The position numbers and the translations under genes are program-made. DNA of 38,790 nucleotides from Bacillus australimaris (GTDB taxonomy: Bacteria; Bacillota; Bacilli; Bacillales; Bacillaceae): positions 1-38,790 of the forward strand of contig NZ_LGYN01000006.1 in NCBI RefSeq assembly GCF_001307105.1. The letters run 5' to 3'. The notes beneath the pieces are model-generated. The model was not told the origin of the DNA and did not search any database. It was given only the letters and a program-made list of their open reading frames with translations. Positions 29,090 to 37,179 of the stretch are shown here, in pieces (position 1 is the first letter of the stretch; every line of letters starts with the position of its first letter).

Positions 29090-29119
29090 CGGCTTCACTC
29101 CTGTTTCAGCATCAGTGGG

Positions 29120-30376
29120 CTATTGTTTTTTCAGACGTTTATATTCCTCTTCCATTTTCTTTGATAACTGTTCTGGTGTGATGGAGCCTGCTAATAGTTC
29201 TTGCCCTGTTGTTGCCATAACCGCCCACATTCCGCTTGGTAAGTATTTTCGATCGAAATACGGTTCTATCTTTATCTTTTCGTATTGATCGTAAAACGTA
29301 GAGTAATAGTTTTTCGCTTTCACTTGCTTTAGAGCTGTTTCAGAGGATGTGCCCTCGGCAATTTTTTTCACGTTTTCAGGCTTTGCTAAAAAGTCGATGA
29401 ATTGTTTTGCTTCTTTTAGATGTTTAGAATCTTTCCAAGCAGCGACTGTAAAACGTTCTCCGCCAATCCAGCTTTGCTCATCTCCTTCGTGAATAGATGG
29501 AACAGGCATTGTGCCTACTTTGATCGATTGATTGAGTTCTGTCGCATCAGGTCCTAGAGAACCACCCACAAAGGTGAAAGCGATTTTGTTTTGCGCCATG
29601 AGTTCCGGTGCTTGGGATAGTTTCGCTGTGAGCACATCTTTGTTTAAAAGGTCTTGATCCTTCAAATCTTTCATGAATTGTGCAAGCGGTGTATAGAGAG
29701 ACCAATCAAATGATCCGTTTTCAAGTTCTTCTCCGTATGGATGTTTTTGATCGGTAATGAGTAATGGAGTCGCCAGCTCATCAAAAACTTGGGCGATATT
29801 TGAGTTATCTCCTCCTGGTATCCAGAGCGGCACAACATCTCCCTTGCTTTTTTCCTTCACTGTCAACAAAGCAGATTTTAGTTCATCTAGCGTTCTAGGG
29901 ACGTCAATACCATATTTTTTTAATAGATTGGCATTAAAGCTAAGCCCGTCTTTTGCTTGATTCAGTGGATAAGCGTACACTTTGCCATCTTGGTCTTTTA
30001 GAATCTGGTCGAGTGAAGGATCAAGCTGTTTGACCCAATCCATCTCTTTTAAATCAGCCACATACTCGCTATAGCGCAGTTTGGCCCAGCCATGTGTATC
30101 AAACAGGTCTGGCATATCGTTTGCCCCCATTTTCACGCGGATCATATCTTCATAGCTATTGCCTGGGAAATTGGCATCAATTCGAATCTGTGGATGCTCC
30201 TTTTCAAACTCACGAATCACTTCTTCAAACGCTTTTCTTTCTCCGCTGTTGCTCATCGTTGAAAATAGCGTCAAGGTGACCTTTCCATTTGCTTCAGAAG
30301 TGCCGTTATTGCCGCAAGCAGACAAAATCATAGTCAAGACAAAGGCCACAGTCAGTAGCATGATTTTTTTATTCAT
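29120..30376 (-). CDS. melE: Lipoprotein sugar-binding component of the mel transporter
   Basis: 418 residues, starting with a signal peptide and lipobox LSAC, so the mature protein is anchored through Cys21 to the outer face of the membrane. The rest is the two-lobe fold of the MalE/UgpB family (KVTLTLFSTMSNSGERKAFE, VIREFEKEHPQIRID, then WIGGERFTVAAWKDSKHLKE). It delivers alpha-galactosides to MelD-MelC. AGGAGG lies before the ATG. A spacer of 216 bases separates it from melR and contains a possible promoter near 30440-30470 (TTGAAA, TATAAT, spacing short at 15). Confidence 0.9.
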   Translation of the reverse strand: MNKKIMLLTVAFVLTMILSACGNNGTSEANGKVTLTLFSTMSNSGERKAFEEVIREFEKEHPQIRIDANFPGNSYEDMIRVKMGANDMPDLFDTHGWAKLRYSEYVADLKEMDWVKQLDPSLDQILKDQDGKVYAYPLNQAKDGLSFNANLLKKYGIDVPRTLDELKSALLTVKEKSKGDVVPLWIPGGDNSNIAQVFDELATPLLITDQKHPYGEELENGSFDWSLYTPLAQFMKDLKDQDLLNKDVLTAKLSQAPELMAQNKIAFTFVGGSLGPDATELNQSIKVGTMPVPSIHEGDEQSWIGGERFTVAAWKDSKHLKEAKQFIDFLAKPENVKKIAEGTSSETALKQVKAKNYYSTFYDQYEKIKIEPYFDRKYLPSGMWAVMATTGQELLAGSITPEQLSKKMEEEYKRLKKQ

Positions 30377-30592
30377 GGTTTCCTCCTTTTAATCACTGAA
30401 AATTCAGACGATAATCGGTAGAATTCATGCAGTTGCGGAAACAAAAGAAGTCCATTATACTGGAATTCTATTCTTTTCAAAGGGACAAGAGGGCATACTG
30501 GCAGGCTGCCTTGTATTCCGCATGATCTGGCCATCTTGCGGAGCAGCTTGCTTTCTGCTTTTTTGTCTCTTTTTGTGTGCTGAAATGATGAT

Positions 30593-31633
30593 TCACCCCC
30601 TTTCATGGATGAGACATGTACTGCCTCGTTCGATGAGTTTTGTGGGCACGACGACTTTTAGAGGAAGTTTTCTTCCGTTTATTCGCTCAAGCAAAAGCTT
30701 CAGGCCAACTTCCCCCATTTCTTCTGTATATACTTTGACGGTTGTGAGCGGCGGGCTTGAAAATGAAGCCGCTTCAATGTCATTAAACCCAACAATGGAT
30801 ACATCCGAAGGCACGCGTAGACCGGCTTCGTGTAGAGCACGCATTGCCCCGATCGCCATAGAGTCACTTCCAATGAAAAAGGCTTGAGGCAGTTTCCCTT
30901 TTTTGATGGCTTGCTGCATAAGCGTATAGCCTTCCTGCATGGAGTATTCACCAATGTGAATGTCATCCAAATGAAGAGCTCCCGCCTCCTGCATTCTTTT
31001 CATAAACGTCGTTTGTCTTTCATCCTCAATCACAGCATTTCCTTCGAAATAATGCTCCCGTTCTTTCCCTCCAATATAGCCAAGGTGTGTATAGCCGAGA
31101 GATTGCAGATGACGAATGGCACGATCTGCCGCTTTGACAAAATCAACATGTACACAATCATACAAATCTTCATCCGCATAATGATTGATAAAAACAATGT
31201 GCTCCATTCGGTTTGTCATTTTTTCAACCGTTTCTGGGCTGATTCGTCCAATGACGATCAAACCGTCAATATCCTTTAGCATCGCCCCTTGATCCATGCT
31301 TCTTAGGCGAAAGGTATGGAGAGTGGACAAGCCTTGTTTGGCATATTCTTTTTCAATTCCTTTTCGAATCGATGAAAAAAAGGGATCATTTAATTCTTCG
31401 TCAATGGATTGAGCGACAACGATACCGATGACTGGGGATTCAGATGGGCTTTTTTCTTCTGCTGGATCAGCTTTTCTTGCTCTTACTGGGGTATAGTTTA
31501 ACCTCTTAGCAATGTCGAGGATGTTTTGTCTCGTTGCGTGTGAAACGGCAAGCGTTTGATCGCCATTTAACACACGGGAAACTGTAGAAACGGATACTTT
31601 TGCATCATGAGCAATATCTTTAAGTGTGGTCAT
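30593..31633 (-). CDS. melR: LacI-family repressor of the mel genes
   Basis: 346 residues from the ATG at 31633, seven bases after GAGGAG. LacI helix-turn-helix TTLKDIAHDAKVSVSTVSRV with hinge AKRLNYTP, then a periplasmic-binding-protein-like effector domain (about 65-340; FIGSDSMAIGAMRALHEAGL, SIVGFNDIEAASFSSPPLTT). Same gene order and direction as melR (formerly msmR) in B. subtilis. Presumably represses mel genes without melibiose or raffinose. A cre-like site and a TTTACTAAA-centred dyad lie directly upstream. It is followed by 216 bases before melE, so the structural genes may have a promoter of their own in addition to readthrough. Confidence 0.88.
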   Translation of the reverse strand: MTTLKDIAHDAKVSVSTVSRVLNGDQTLAVSHATRQNILDIAKRLNYTPVRARKADPAEEKSPSESPVIGIVVAQSIDEELNDPFFSSIRKGIEKEYAKQGLSTLHTFRLRSMDQGAMLKDIDGLIVIGRISPETVEKMTNRMEHIVFINHYADEDLYDCVHVDFVKAADRAIRHLQSLGYTHLGYIGGKEREHYFEGNAVIEDERQTTFMKRMQEAGALHLDDIHIGEYSMQEGYTLMQQAIKKGKLPQAFFIGSDSMAIGAMRALHEAGLRVPSDVSIVGFNDIEAASFSSPPLTTVKVYTEEMGEVGLKLLLERINGRKLPLKVVVPTKLIERGSTCLIHERG

Positions 31634-31659
31634 AGGCAAACTCCTCATGGTTATTTGAC

Positions 31660-31682
31660 TAAATATTTACTAAAGATATTTG
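31660..31682. repeat. AT-rich dyad just before melR, candidate operator
   Basis: AAATATTTACTAAAGATATTT is an imperfect palindrome around TTTACTAAA, 27 bases before the melR start. The position downstream of the promoter suits autorepression, although LacI-family operators usually have a central CG, which is missing here. Confidence 0.35.
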
Positions 31683-31698
31683 AAGGATAACATATTAA

Positions 31699-31712
31699 TA
31701 AAGCGCTTTCAA
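31699..31712 (-). promoter_or_regulatory. cre-like CcpA site overlapping the melR promoter
   Basis: The minus strand reads TTGAAAGCGCTTTA, matching the catabolite response element core (TGAAANCGNTT). TTGAAA may double as the -35 box, with TTATCC 16 bases on as a weak -10. Repression by CcpA on preferred sugars is the expected effect. Confidence 0.7.
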
Positions 31713-31831
31713 TTATGGATTTGTGATTTTGATTTTGTTCCTGGGTGTGTTTTGGTGAAGTTTTAGGGTTTTTAGTAAAGTTGCGTAAAAAAGAAAATGT
31801 TTCATCTTATTTTTTACTGAGGTGATTTCAA

Positions 31832-32056
31832 TCATGTTGAAGCATGATCTAGATAAAGCGGATCGCCATTCCTAGTTTTAACCAATTTTTTTTGTTTTGC
31901 CGGTTTTTCATCTTTTTTGAGCAACGGAAAAAGCCCCTTCTCTTCAGAATTGGAAATCATGCTGCTTATCTCTATCATACGATGATCTACATAGTAAAAA
32001 GTTTTCTCAGTTTGAAGGTCAATAAACGCAAAAAAACTTGAATGGTATAAAGCCAG
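31832..32056 (-). pseudogene. 75-codon open frame without start, unknown family
   Basis: The minus strand is open from a TGA at 32059-32057 to a TGA at 31834-31832 and reads SFFAFIDLQTEKTFYYVDHR, IEISSMISNSEEKGLFPLL and KTRNGDPLYLDHAST. Composition looks like real protein, but there is no ATG/GTG/TTG with a ribosome binding site at its beginning and it overlaps a terminator hairpin. Most likely the C-terminal remnant of a lost gene. The rest of the 31713-32030 interval holds nothing else I can support. Confidence 0.35.
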
Positions 32057-32068
32057 TCAAGTTTTTTT
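32030..32068. terminator. Bidirectional terminator after the orphan immunity-like gene
   Basis: AAAAAAACTTGA and TCAAGTTTTTTT pair around a 15-base loop. On the minus strand it ends the gene that stops at 32103. Confidence 0.8.
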
Positions 32069-32102
32069 CATGTCTTATCATCTTTTTTTCTATACGTGAC
32101 AC

Positions 32103-32549
32103 TTAAAATTCTTCCTTATTTAAACTAAAACCGAAATCCAAATAGTTTTCATATGAAATACAAATACACCAATCACCTTCTAATGATATAAAGTAGTGGT
32201 GCTGTGGGATATCTAAAAAATAGACTAGTAACTCTTCTAAATGTTTTAATTCAAACTGGTAGCCAAACTCTGTAAGGTTATCCCCTATATATATTACTTG
32301 TAAGTCATTATCTAAATATTTTTCTTTTAGTTCAGTTATAAATAGAAGAGCATCAGGAAGTAACGATTCATTATTTGAGCTCTTACTATGATGTTTATTG
32401 GTTTGTAACCAATCTATTTTTGAACCAGCAAATTCAAATTTTTGTTCTATTACATCTAAATAAATTTCTGGATTTTTATGTACTTTGACACTTTTAAGAA
32501 GGTCTTTTAATTCCAAATCCTTTATTAGATCTTCATCATAAGAATTCAA
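32103..32549 (-). CDS. Orphan immunity-like protein beside a toxin remnant
   Basis: 148 residues, acidic, no signal peptide or membrane segment, ending in a hydrophobic beta-rich part (VIYIGDNLTEFGYQFELKHL, HHYFISLEGDWCICISYENY). I do not recognise a named family; size, acidity and position fit the small immunity proteins that follow polymorphic toxin genes. The start is TTG, eight bases after GGGGG. It begins 18 bases after the stop codon of a broken LXG toxin fragment on the same strand, and ends before a terminator. Intact reading frame, so it may still protect against toxins of sibling strains. Confidence 0.6.
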   Translation of the reverse strand: MNSYDEDLIKDLELKDLLKSVKVHKNPEIYLDVIEQKFEFAGSKIDWLQTNKHHSKSSNNESLLPDALLFITELKEKYLDNDLQVIYIGDNLTEFGYQFELKHLEELLVYFLDIPQHHYFISLEGDWCICISYENYLDFGFSLNKEEF

Positions 32550-32567
32550 AAAAATTACCCCCTTTAT

Positions 32568-32762
32568 CTAAAATCTTTTTGTGTTTTTTTCAATGTTTTT
32601 CTTATCAAAATTCATAGAAATCTCTGTTCCGTCATTTGTCGCATTCATCATTTCAGCGTACAATGCCATTGTAGCTTGCCGCTCCATCTCTTACAAAGCA
32701 TTTTCACTTTTTGACCGGATTTTATTAAATCTTTAACCGTTTTCTTCCTGACATACCTAAAC
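32568..32762 (-). pseudogene. Remnant of an LXG toxin, middle region only
   Basis: The minus strand reads KSENAL, a stop (TAA at 32693-32691), then EMERQATMALYAEMMNATND, GTEISMNFDKKN and a TAG at 32570-32568. This aligns without gaps to ALSETEQKATMALYAEMMN and SPMNFDKKAY of the intact toxin at 38.7 kb, apart from one missing residue. TCA has become TAA, and everything after MNFDKK (PT-TG region and nuclease tip) is lost. Upstream, a frame shift leaves TVKDLIKSGQK in another frame. It is followed by the orphan immunity-like gene. Confidence 0.8.
32632..32676. repeat. 45-bp direct repeat, copy 1 (toxin remnant)
   Basis: Identical, in the same orientation, to 38707-38751. Encodes the ATMALYAEMMNATND part of the LXG toxin. 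The two copies flank about 6 kb that contains the intact toxin tip, SUKH gene and two divergons. Confidence 0.9.
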
Positions 32763-32778
32763 CTCCATTCTTCTATGT

Positions 32779-33222
32779 TCAATCCCAATAATAAATATAG
32801 TGCTGAGTTGAAGAATCTATTATCATCCCCATTTTTTCATACAATTGTTGTGCTTTTGTATTAGAAGTCGCTGTTTCTAGACTGATAAATCGAGCTCCTT
32901 TATCGTTTGCAAATGAAAATGCTTTTTCCATCAATTGCTGACCTATTCCCTTTTGACGAGAATCTTGTATAACAAACAAATCATTTAAAATGAACGCATC
33001 TTTCATCGCAACAGATGAAAATGTTGGATACAATTGGACAAATCCTAAATATTGTTCATCTTCCTTTGCAACAAACAAAATAGACTCTTGTTTACGGTAT
33101 CGTTCCGCTAGAAAATGATAAGCACCTTCTACATTTGAAAGTTGCTTATAAAATTGGCGATATTGATCAAACAGAACCGCAACTTGCTTTAAGTCATTTT
33201 CATTAGCTCTTACTATATCCAC
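32779..33222 (-). CDS. GNAT-family N-acetyltransferase
   Basis: 147 residues. The acetyl-CoA binding motif A is seen as LNDLFVIQDSRQKGIGQQLM (the Q/R-x2-G-x-G/A pattern), followed by ARFISLETATSNTKAQQLYE and KMGM, the usual motif B. The GTG at 33222 follows AAAGGGG at eight bases; the ATG at 33240 lies before that site. Acceptor substrate unknown; small GNATs often acetylate amines, peptides or antibiotics. It is divergent from a MocR regulator with about 107 bases between, the usual arrangement for a regulator and its target. Confidence 0.84.
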   Translation of the reverse strand: MDIVRANENDLKQVAVLFDQYRQFYKQLSNVEGAYHFLAERYRKQESILFVAKEDEQYLGFVQLYPTFSSVAMKDAFILNDLFVIQDSRQKGIGQQLMEKAFSFANDKGARFISLETATSNTKAQQLYEKMGMIIDSSTQHYIYYWD

Positions 33223-33329
33223 TCTTCTATCCCCTTTCATATCAATTAGTAGTATAATAATCGATATTCTGACATGTGAAAATGTACAGATTTACACTTT
33301 ATTAAATGTCAGAAGGGAGGAATAAAAAG

Positions 33330-34706
33330 ATGAAACATTATATTTTCCCCTTCAGTGCCAATCAACCAAAATATAAACAAATTTATGAGCAATTTAAGAA
33401 ATTAATCGAGGAGGGAAAGGTAAAAACAGGAGAAAATCTTCCTTCTATTCGTTCACTAGCAAATGACTTAGGTGTTAGTCGTCATACAACATTGCAAGCA
33501 TATGATCAATTATTAGCTGAAGGTTACATTCAAGCCAATGTGCGTAAAGGCTATACTGTCAATAAATTTGAACCAATATTTCTTCACACCCCTATTCCAG
33601 AAGTACCTAGAACTAAACCAACACAATCGATCGATTTCGTTGATTTCAAAGTAAGTGCTGTTGATGAGGAACAATTCCCTTTAAAAGTTTGGCGGCAAAT
33701 TTCTAACAAAGTGCTGCAGCAATCCATTAGCTTTCAATATGGATATCCTTTTGGAGAGCCGGAATTTAAACAAGAATTGGCTGATTACTTATTTCAAGCG
33801 AGAGGTATAATCATTAATCCCCAAAACATGATTGTTGGAAGTAATACACAGCAGCTGCTATTGTATTTAGGGTTTCTATTAAAAGAACGTTTTTCTAGTA
33901 TGATTGTTGAAAACCCTGGTTATAGCGGTGTACGGGAGGTCTGTCATTTACATGGATTTGAGATTGAAAGTATTCCTGCATCCAAACAGGGTGTATTATT
34001 GGACTCACTCGTAAATAAAAGCGGGAAATTATTGTACATAACACCTTCACACCAATATCCTACTGGTACTGCACTATCGATTCAACAAAGACTTGAATTG
34101 ATTCAATGGGTACGATCAAATAACGGTTTCATATTAGAGGATGATTACGATGGAGAATTTCGATATGGCCAAAAACCCTTTCCTGCTTTAGCTTCTTTAG
34201 ATGCTGAACATGTCATTTATTTTGGTACGTTTTCAAAAGCATTTCTACCATCTATACGATTGGCATATATGGCTTTACCTGATTCATTAATCAATATCTA
34301 TATGAGAGAATTTCAACACTTCGAACATAATGCTTCTTTATTACATCAACTGACCATGACTGAATTTATGAAAAGCGGGGAATGGACAAAGCATATTAAA
34401 CGTATGCGCAATACTTATAAAAGGAAAATGAACTTATTGGTTCAACAAGTTCAACTTTTATTTGGAAAACAAATTGAGATCATTGGTGACAATGCAGGAT
34501 TATATATCATGTTACGTATACACACTCCCTATACCGAAAAAGAATTAATTGAAAAAGCCCTTCAACAGCATGTTAAAGTTTATCCAACAAGTCATTTATT
34601 TATCGAAAATCCACCTGTACTACCTCACATACTGCTCGGTTTCGCAAACCTTTCTCTTGAACAAATCGAAAGGGGTATTTGTTTATTAAAAGAAGCATGG
34701 GAATAA
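33330..34706 (+). CDS. MocR-type regulator (GntR wHTH fused to aminotransferase fold)
   Basis: 458 residues. N-terminal GntR winged helix, about 12-78: YKQIYEQFKKLIEEGKVKTG, SIRSLANDLGVSRHTTLQAY. C-terminal fold-type I aminotransferase domain with PLP lysine Lys303 in FGTFSKAFLPSIR, Asp-x-Tyr in ILEDDYDGEF and the NPGY/TPSHQYPTG stretches. Such proteins sense PLP and an amino compound; PdxR and GabR are the best known, but I cannot place this one. The ATG follows GGGAGG at nine bases. ACAT(N6)ATGT at 33271-33284 is a candidate binding site in the promoter region shared with the GNAT gene, its likely target. Confidence 0.88.
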   Translation: MKHYIFPFSANQPKYKQIYEQFKKLIEEGKVKTGENLPSIRSLANDLGVSRHTTLQAYDQLLAEGYIQANVRKGYTVNKFEPIFLHTPIPEVPRTKPTQSIDFVDFKVSAVDEEQFPLKVWRQISNKVLQQSISFQYGYPFGEPEFKQELADYLFQARGIIINPQNMIVGSNTQQLLLYLGFLLKERFSSMIVENPGYSGVREVCHLHGFEIESIPASKQGVLLDSLVNKSGKLLYITPSHQYPTGTALSIQQRLELIQWVRSNNGFILEDDYDGEFRYGQKPFPALASLDAEHVIYFGTFSKAFLPSIRLAYMALPDSLINIYMREFQHFEHNASLLHQLTMTEFMKSGEWTKHIKRMRNTYKRKMNLLVQQVQLLFGKQIEIIGDNAGLYIMLRIHTPYTEKELIEKALQQHVKVYPTSHLFIENPPVLPHILLGFANLSLEQIERGICLLKEAWE

Positions 34707-34859
34707 GATTGGTGGTTCATTGACGATTTTGTTTGAAACTTGGAGCATGAATTTTGTGAATCGACTCTTTATCAAAATACCACTTCACCTTTCTGCTTTA
34801 CCACTATTGGTGATACGGCTCACCGTGATGTATCGAATATGAGTTCTAACAAGCATTGA

Positions 34860-35822
34860 TTATGGACAATATAGGAGTAGTCTCTCTTGTAAACTTTCCA
34901 AGATTTCTATAGGCATTTCCCTGACCTTGATATCCTTTGATGGAAAAAATAGCCAATTTGTTATCTCGGTTATTTCTTCTGATTGATTAACATTGATAAA
35001 AGTCTTTAGAATGGCTGTAGTTTGGTAAGGGTTCGTATAAGAAATTGACATTCTTAAAGGATGGTATTTTTTGAACTGTGCAATTGCCTTCGGACCAAGT
35101 TCAAGGACAAGGTTGATTACTTCCTCCTGCTTACTTAGTTTTTCTAAAATTTTTTTCCTGCTTAATTTAATATTTGTAGAGCATGGTTCTACATCTGTGA
35201 GATTGTCGACAGGCAAAATCCGTTTCTTCTCTTCCTTTAAATCAAAGCCTTCAATCAGCCACAGGCTTTTTTCACGATAAAGGTTCAAGAGGTAAATAGG
35301 ATAGGACTTTATCACTTTCCCCTCTCTAATGGTAATCAGTAAATATCGATCCAAAATAAGCAGCTGGATTAATTTTTCTAACATGGGATGAGGGAGATCG
35401 GACAAATCAAGCAAATCAGGATTATTCGGGTTAGTCCCTTCAAATAGCAAGAGGCGATTTAAAAGAGTAAGGTCATCTTGCTGGGTTTCTGAGATGAGTC
35501 CTAGTAATTTTTCAGCTAAAGACTGGCGACTCTTTAAATAAGGGAGTTGTTGGTTTCTCCTGGCCATAAAGGCAATAAAAAGAGCTTTAATCTCATTATC
35601 GGTAAAACGAACAGTTGGCAGGACAGAGTTGTTCATAACAAAATATCCCCCGCCCCTTCCGACTCCTGCGACAAGCGGCATCCCCATAGCTTCAATTTCT
35701 CTGATGTCTCTAATTGCTGTCGAACGAGAGATATGAAATTCTCTCATGATTTCAGAAATTGTAAAGTTGGCGCGGTTGTTAATATACCGCATGATGGTAT
35801 TAATCCGTTCAACTTTTTTCAT
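34860..35822 (-). CDS. YafY-type transcriptional regulator with WYL domain
   Basis: 320 residues: N-terminal HTH_11 (about 5-55: RINTIMRYINNRANFTISEI, REFHISRSTAIRDIREIEAM), followed by GVGRGGGYFV, then a WYL domain (about 140-225) with SLWLIEGFDLKEEKKRILPV in the place of the W-Y-L core, and the WCX C-terminal extension. WYL proteins bind nucleotides or single-stranded DNA in defence-related members, but plain YafY proteins regulate neighbouring genes. Divergent from the GyrI-like gene across 110 bases, where a TTGACA box is present. Thus it probably controls the two plus-strand genes. The 34707-34859 gap has only a GGTGA/TCACC hairpin. Confidence 0.85.
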   Translation of the reverse strand: MKKVERINTIMRYINNRANFTISEIMREFHISRSTAIRDIREIEAMGMPLVAGVGRGGGYFVMNNSVLPTVRFTDNEIKALFIAFMARRNQQLPYLKSRQSLAEKLLGLISETQQDDLTLLNRLLLFEGTNPNNPDLLDLSDLPHPMLEKLIQLLILDRYLLITIREGKVIKSYPIYLLNLYREKSLWLIEGFDLKEEKKRILPVDNLTDVEPCSTNIKLSRKKILEKLSKQEEVINLVLELGPKAIAQFKKYHPLRMSISYTNPYQTTAILKTFINVNQSEEITEITNWLFFPSKDIKVREMPIEILESLQERLLLYCP

Positions 35823-35848
35823 CTGGTCCCCCTAAACAGTATCATTTT

Positions 35849-35876
35849 TTGACATGGTTTAAGCCTATTATATACC
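35849..35876 (+). promoter_or_regulatory. Promoter of the GyrI-like gene
   Basis: TTGACA at 35849-35854 is followed after 16 bases by TATACC (35871-35876); an alternative -10 TATATA overlaps it. Located between the divergent WYL regulator and the GyrI-like gene, close to the position expected for WYL regulator binding. Confidence 0.6.
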
Positions 35877-35932
35877 TATCAAGTGAAAAGACAGAATCAC
35901 TTGGTTCATTTTTCGAAAAGGAAGTGTTGAAT

Positions 35933-36328
35933 ATGGCAGAATATATACTAGAAGAAAAAGACAGCTTTCACGTGTTAGGTATTGGAACTGAACTTAAGAG
36001 TCATTACACAGACTATGCGGGTATAACGAAGGAAAAAGCAGACTTTTGGCAAGCAGTCAACCAAGAAGGTCAGCTTGACACCTTAAAAGCCATTGCCACA
36101 AATGACTATATTTTTATCGTAAACGAAGCGGTAAATAATAAGCTGATGCATTATGTCGGGGTCATGACAGAGGAATCGTTACCAGAAGCGGACAGAGTGA
36201 TTCAATTTCCTAAAGGGGAATATCTAATCGTTAAAGGGGAAGCTAAAACCGCTGATGAATTGCATTTGGTCAAGTCTTGCCTGAAGCAAAGAATTTTGCC
36301 TATGTTGGTGGACCAAATGCAGTGGTAG
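35933..36328 (+). CDS. GyrI-like / AraC effector-binding-domain protein
   Basis: 131 residues, no DNA-binding part. The pattern VLGIGTELKSHYTDYAGITK, then DYIFIVNEAVNNKLMHYVGV and FPKGEYLIVKGEA, is that of the SHS2-repeat GyrI/AraC_E_bind domain, known from BmrR/Rob-type drug sensors and the stand-alone GyrI/SbmC proteins that bind and sometimes hydrolyse cyclic toxins. Ligand unknown. The ATG at 35933 is preceded by AAAAGGAAG at nine bases; the frame is open further upstream into the promoter. First gene of a two-gene unit with 36412-36876, under the divergent WYL regulator. Confidence 0.72.
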   Translation: MAEYILEEKDSFHVLGIGTELKSHYTDYAGITKEKADFWQAVNQEGQLDTLKAIATNDYIFIVNEAVNNKLMHYVGVMTEESLPEADRVIQFPKGEYLIVKGEAKTADELHLVKSCLKQRILPMLVDQMQW

Positions 36329-36411
36329 AAATGGGACAGCGAAACGACTTATTACTGGGTGAGATGTGGATTCCTGTTGTACGGAAATAAGAAGGATATG
36401 GAGGGATAGAA

Positions 36412-36876
36412 ATGACTTATATCGTTGATTTTAAACATGTGTCTACGACTGGTTTAGAGTCTTCACCTGTAGCAGAAGCACTTGCGGGCTTAAGAGCGAA
36501 TGAGGCTCGTTACTTTATGAATAAATATAAGTATGAATTTACAGTATTACCTGCTAGCGAAAGTCAGGAGACCCTTGATTATGTAAACCGAGTGTTAAAA
36601 GAAGAACGTGAACTAGAGTTTGCAGCCAAACCTTTAGAAACGGCAAGTTTTCAAGTGGAAAATATCAAATGGACCTACGTCTTTTATGAGGATGGTCTTG
36701 CAATTAACGTCCTGTATACAGTGGATGACCCGAAAAAACGCGCTGTTGGTTTTAAGCTTTCTGAAGGGATGGAAGTACCAAAGGAATTAGAAGGGAAATT
36801 TAAATTTGCTAGGCAGAAGTCTAAACTAGCTGGAACGATTCGTGGGTCATTTTTTAAAATTAAAGGGGAATATTGA
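36412..36876 (+). CDS. Conserved-looking protein of unknown family
   Basis: 154 residues, cytosolic, well-formed ribosome binding site (GGAGG, seven to eight bases before ATG). Notable stretches are GLESSPVAEALAGLRANEAR, YKYEFTVLPASESQETLDYV and IKWTYVFYEDGLAINVLYTV; the last part is basic (KFKFARQKSKLAGTIRGSFF). No signal peptide, no membrane span, no catalytic motif known to me. It lies 83 bases after the GyrI-like gene and ends before a terminator, so both are likely cotranscribed and regulated by the WYL protein. Confidence 0.7.
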   Translation: MTYIVDFKHVSTTGLESSPVAEALAGLRANEARYFMNKYKYEFTVLPASESQETLDYVNRVLKEERELEFAAKPLETASFQVENIKWTYVFYEDGLAINVLYTVDDPKKRAVGFKLSEGMEVPKELEGKFKFARQKSKLAGTIRGSFFKIKGEY

Positions 36877-36940
36877 ACTCGAATTTGTGAATTTGATTGA
36901 ACAAATAAGTTAAAATTATTTCCTCTTGTAAACAGAGCAG

Positions 36941-36976
36941 CATTCTCTATGCATTATTAGAGGATGTTTTTCTTTT
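36941..36976 (+). terminator. Terminator of the GyrI-like operon
   Basis: CATTCTCT (36941-36948) pairs with AGAGGATG (36959-36966) with one wobble, followed by TTTTTCTTTT. The rest of 36977-37130 holds no supported feature: the 75-codon plus-strand frame beginning at 36964 lacks a ribosome binding site and overlaps the terminator. Confidence 0.65.
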
Positions 36977-37130
36977 ACCAACATTATTTTCTTATGAAAA
37001 AGTTCGCCGTTAAAGTGGCTTGTCTGTTTAACATCTATACTTTTTTCAAAGGAATTTCTCATCTATATCAAAGAAAAAGATGTAAAGTATCCCTCATTCA
37101 AAAAACACTCACTATAAAAGCCAATAACAC

Positions 37131-37163
37131 AAAAAACCTTGAAAGGAATTTAGCCAATCAAGG
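37131..37163 (-). terminator. Terminator after the SUKH immunity gene
   Basis: CCTTG and CAAGG pair across a 19-base loop; the minus strand then reads six T. Weak stem, but at the right place, 17 bases after the stop. Confidence 0.55.
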
Positions 37164-37179
37164 TATGCGTTTTATTTTT

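Noticed and set aside
30373..30606. 77-codon minus-strand frame between melR and melE
   Set aside because: Though it begins after a GGGGGTG-like box region near the melR end, its composition is not protein-like and the melE ribosome binding site lies at its end; more likely leader sequence.
32750..32775. Third possible copy of the ACCTAAAC...CTCCATT hairpin arm
   Set aside because: Here four bases are missing and no pairing arm follows, so similarity to the two terminators is probably chance.
34800..34830. Possible terminator after the WYL regulator gene
   Set aside because: The GGTGA/TCACC hairpin is short and has no T-run on either strand.
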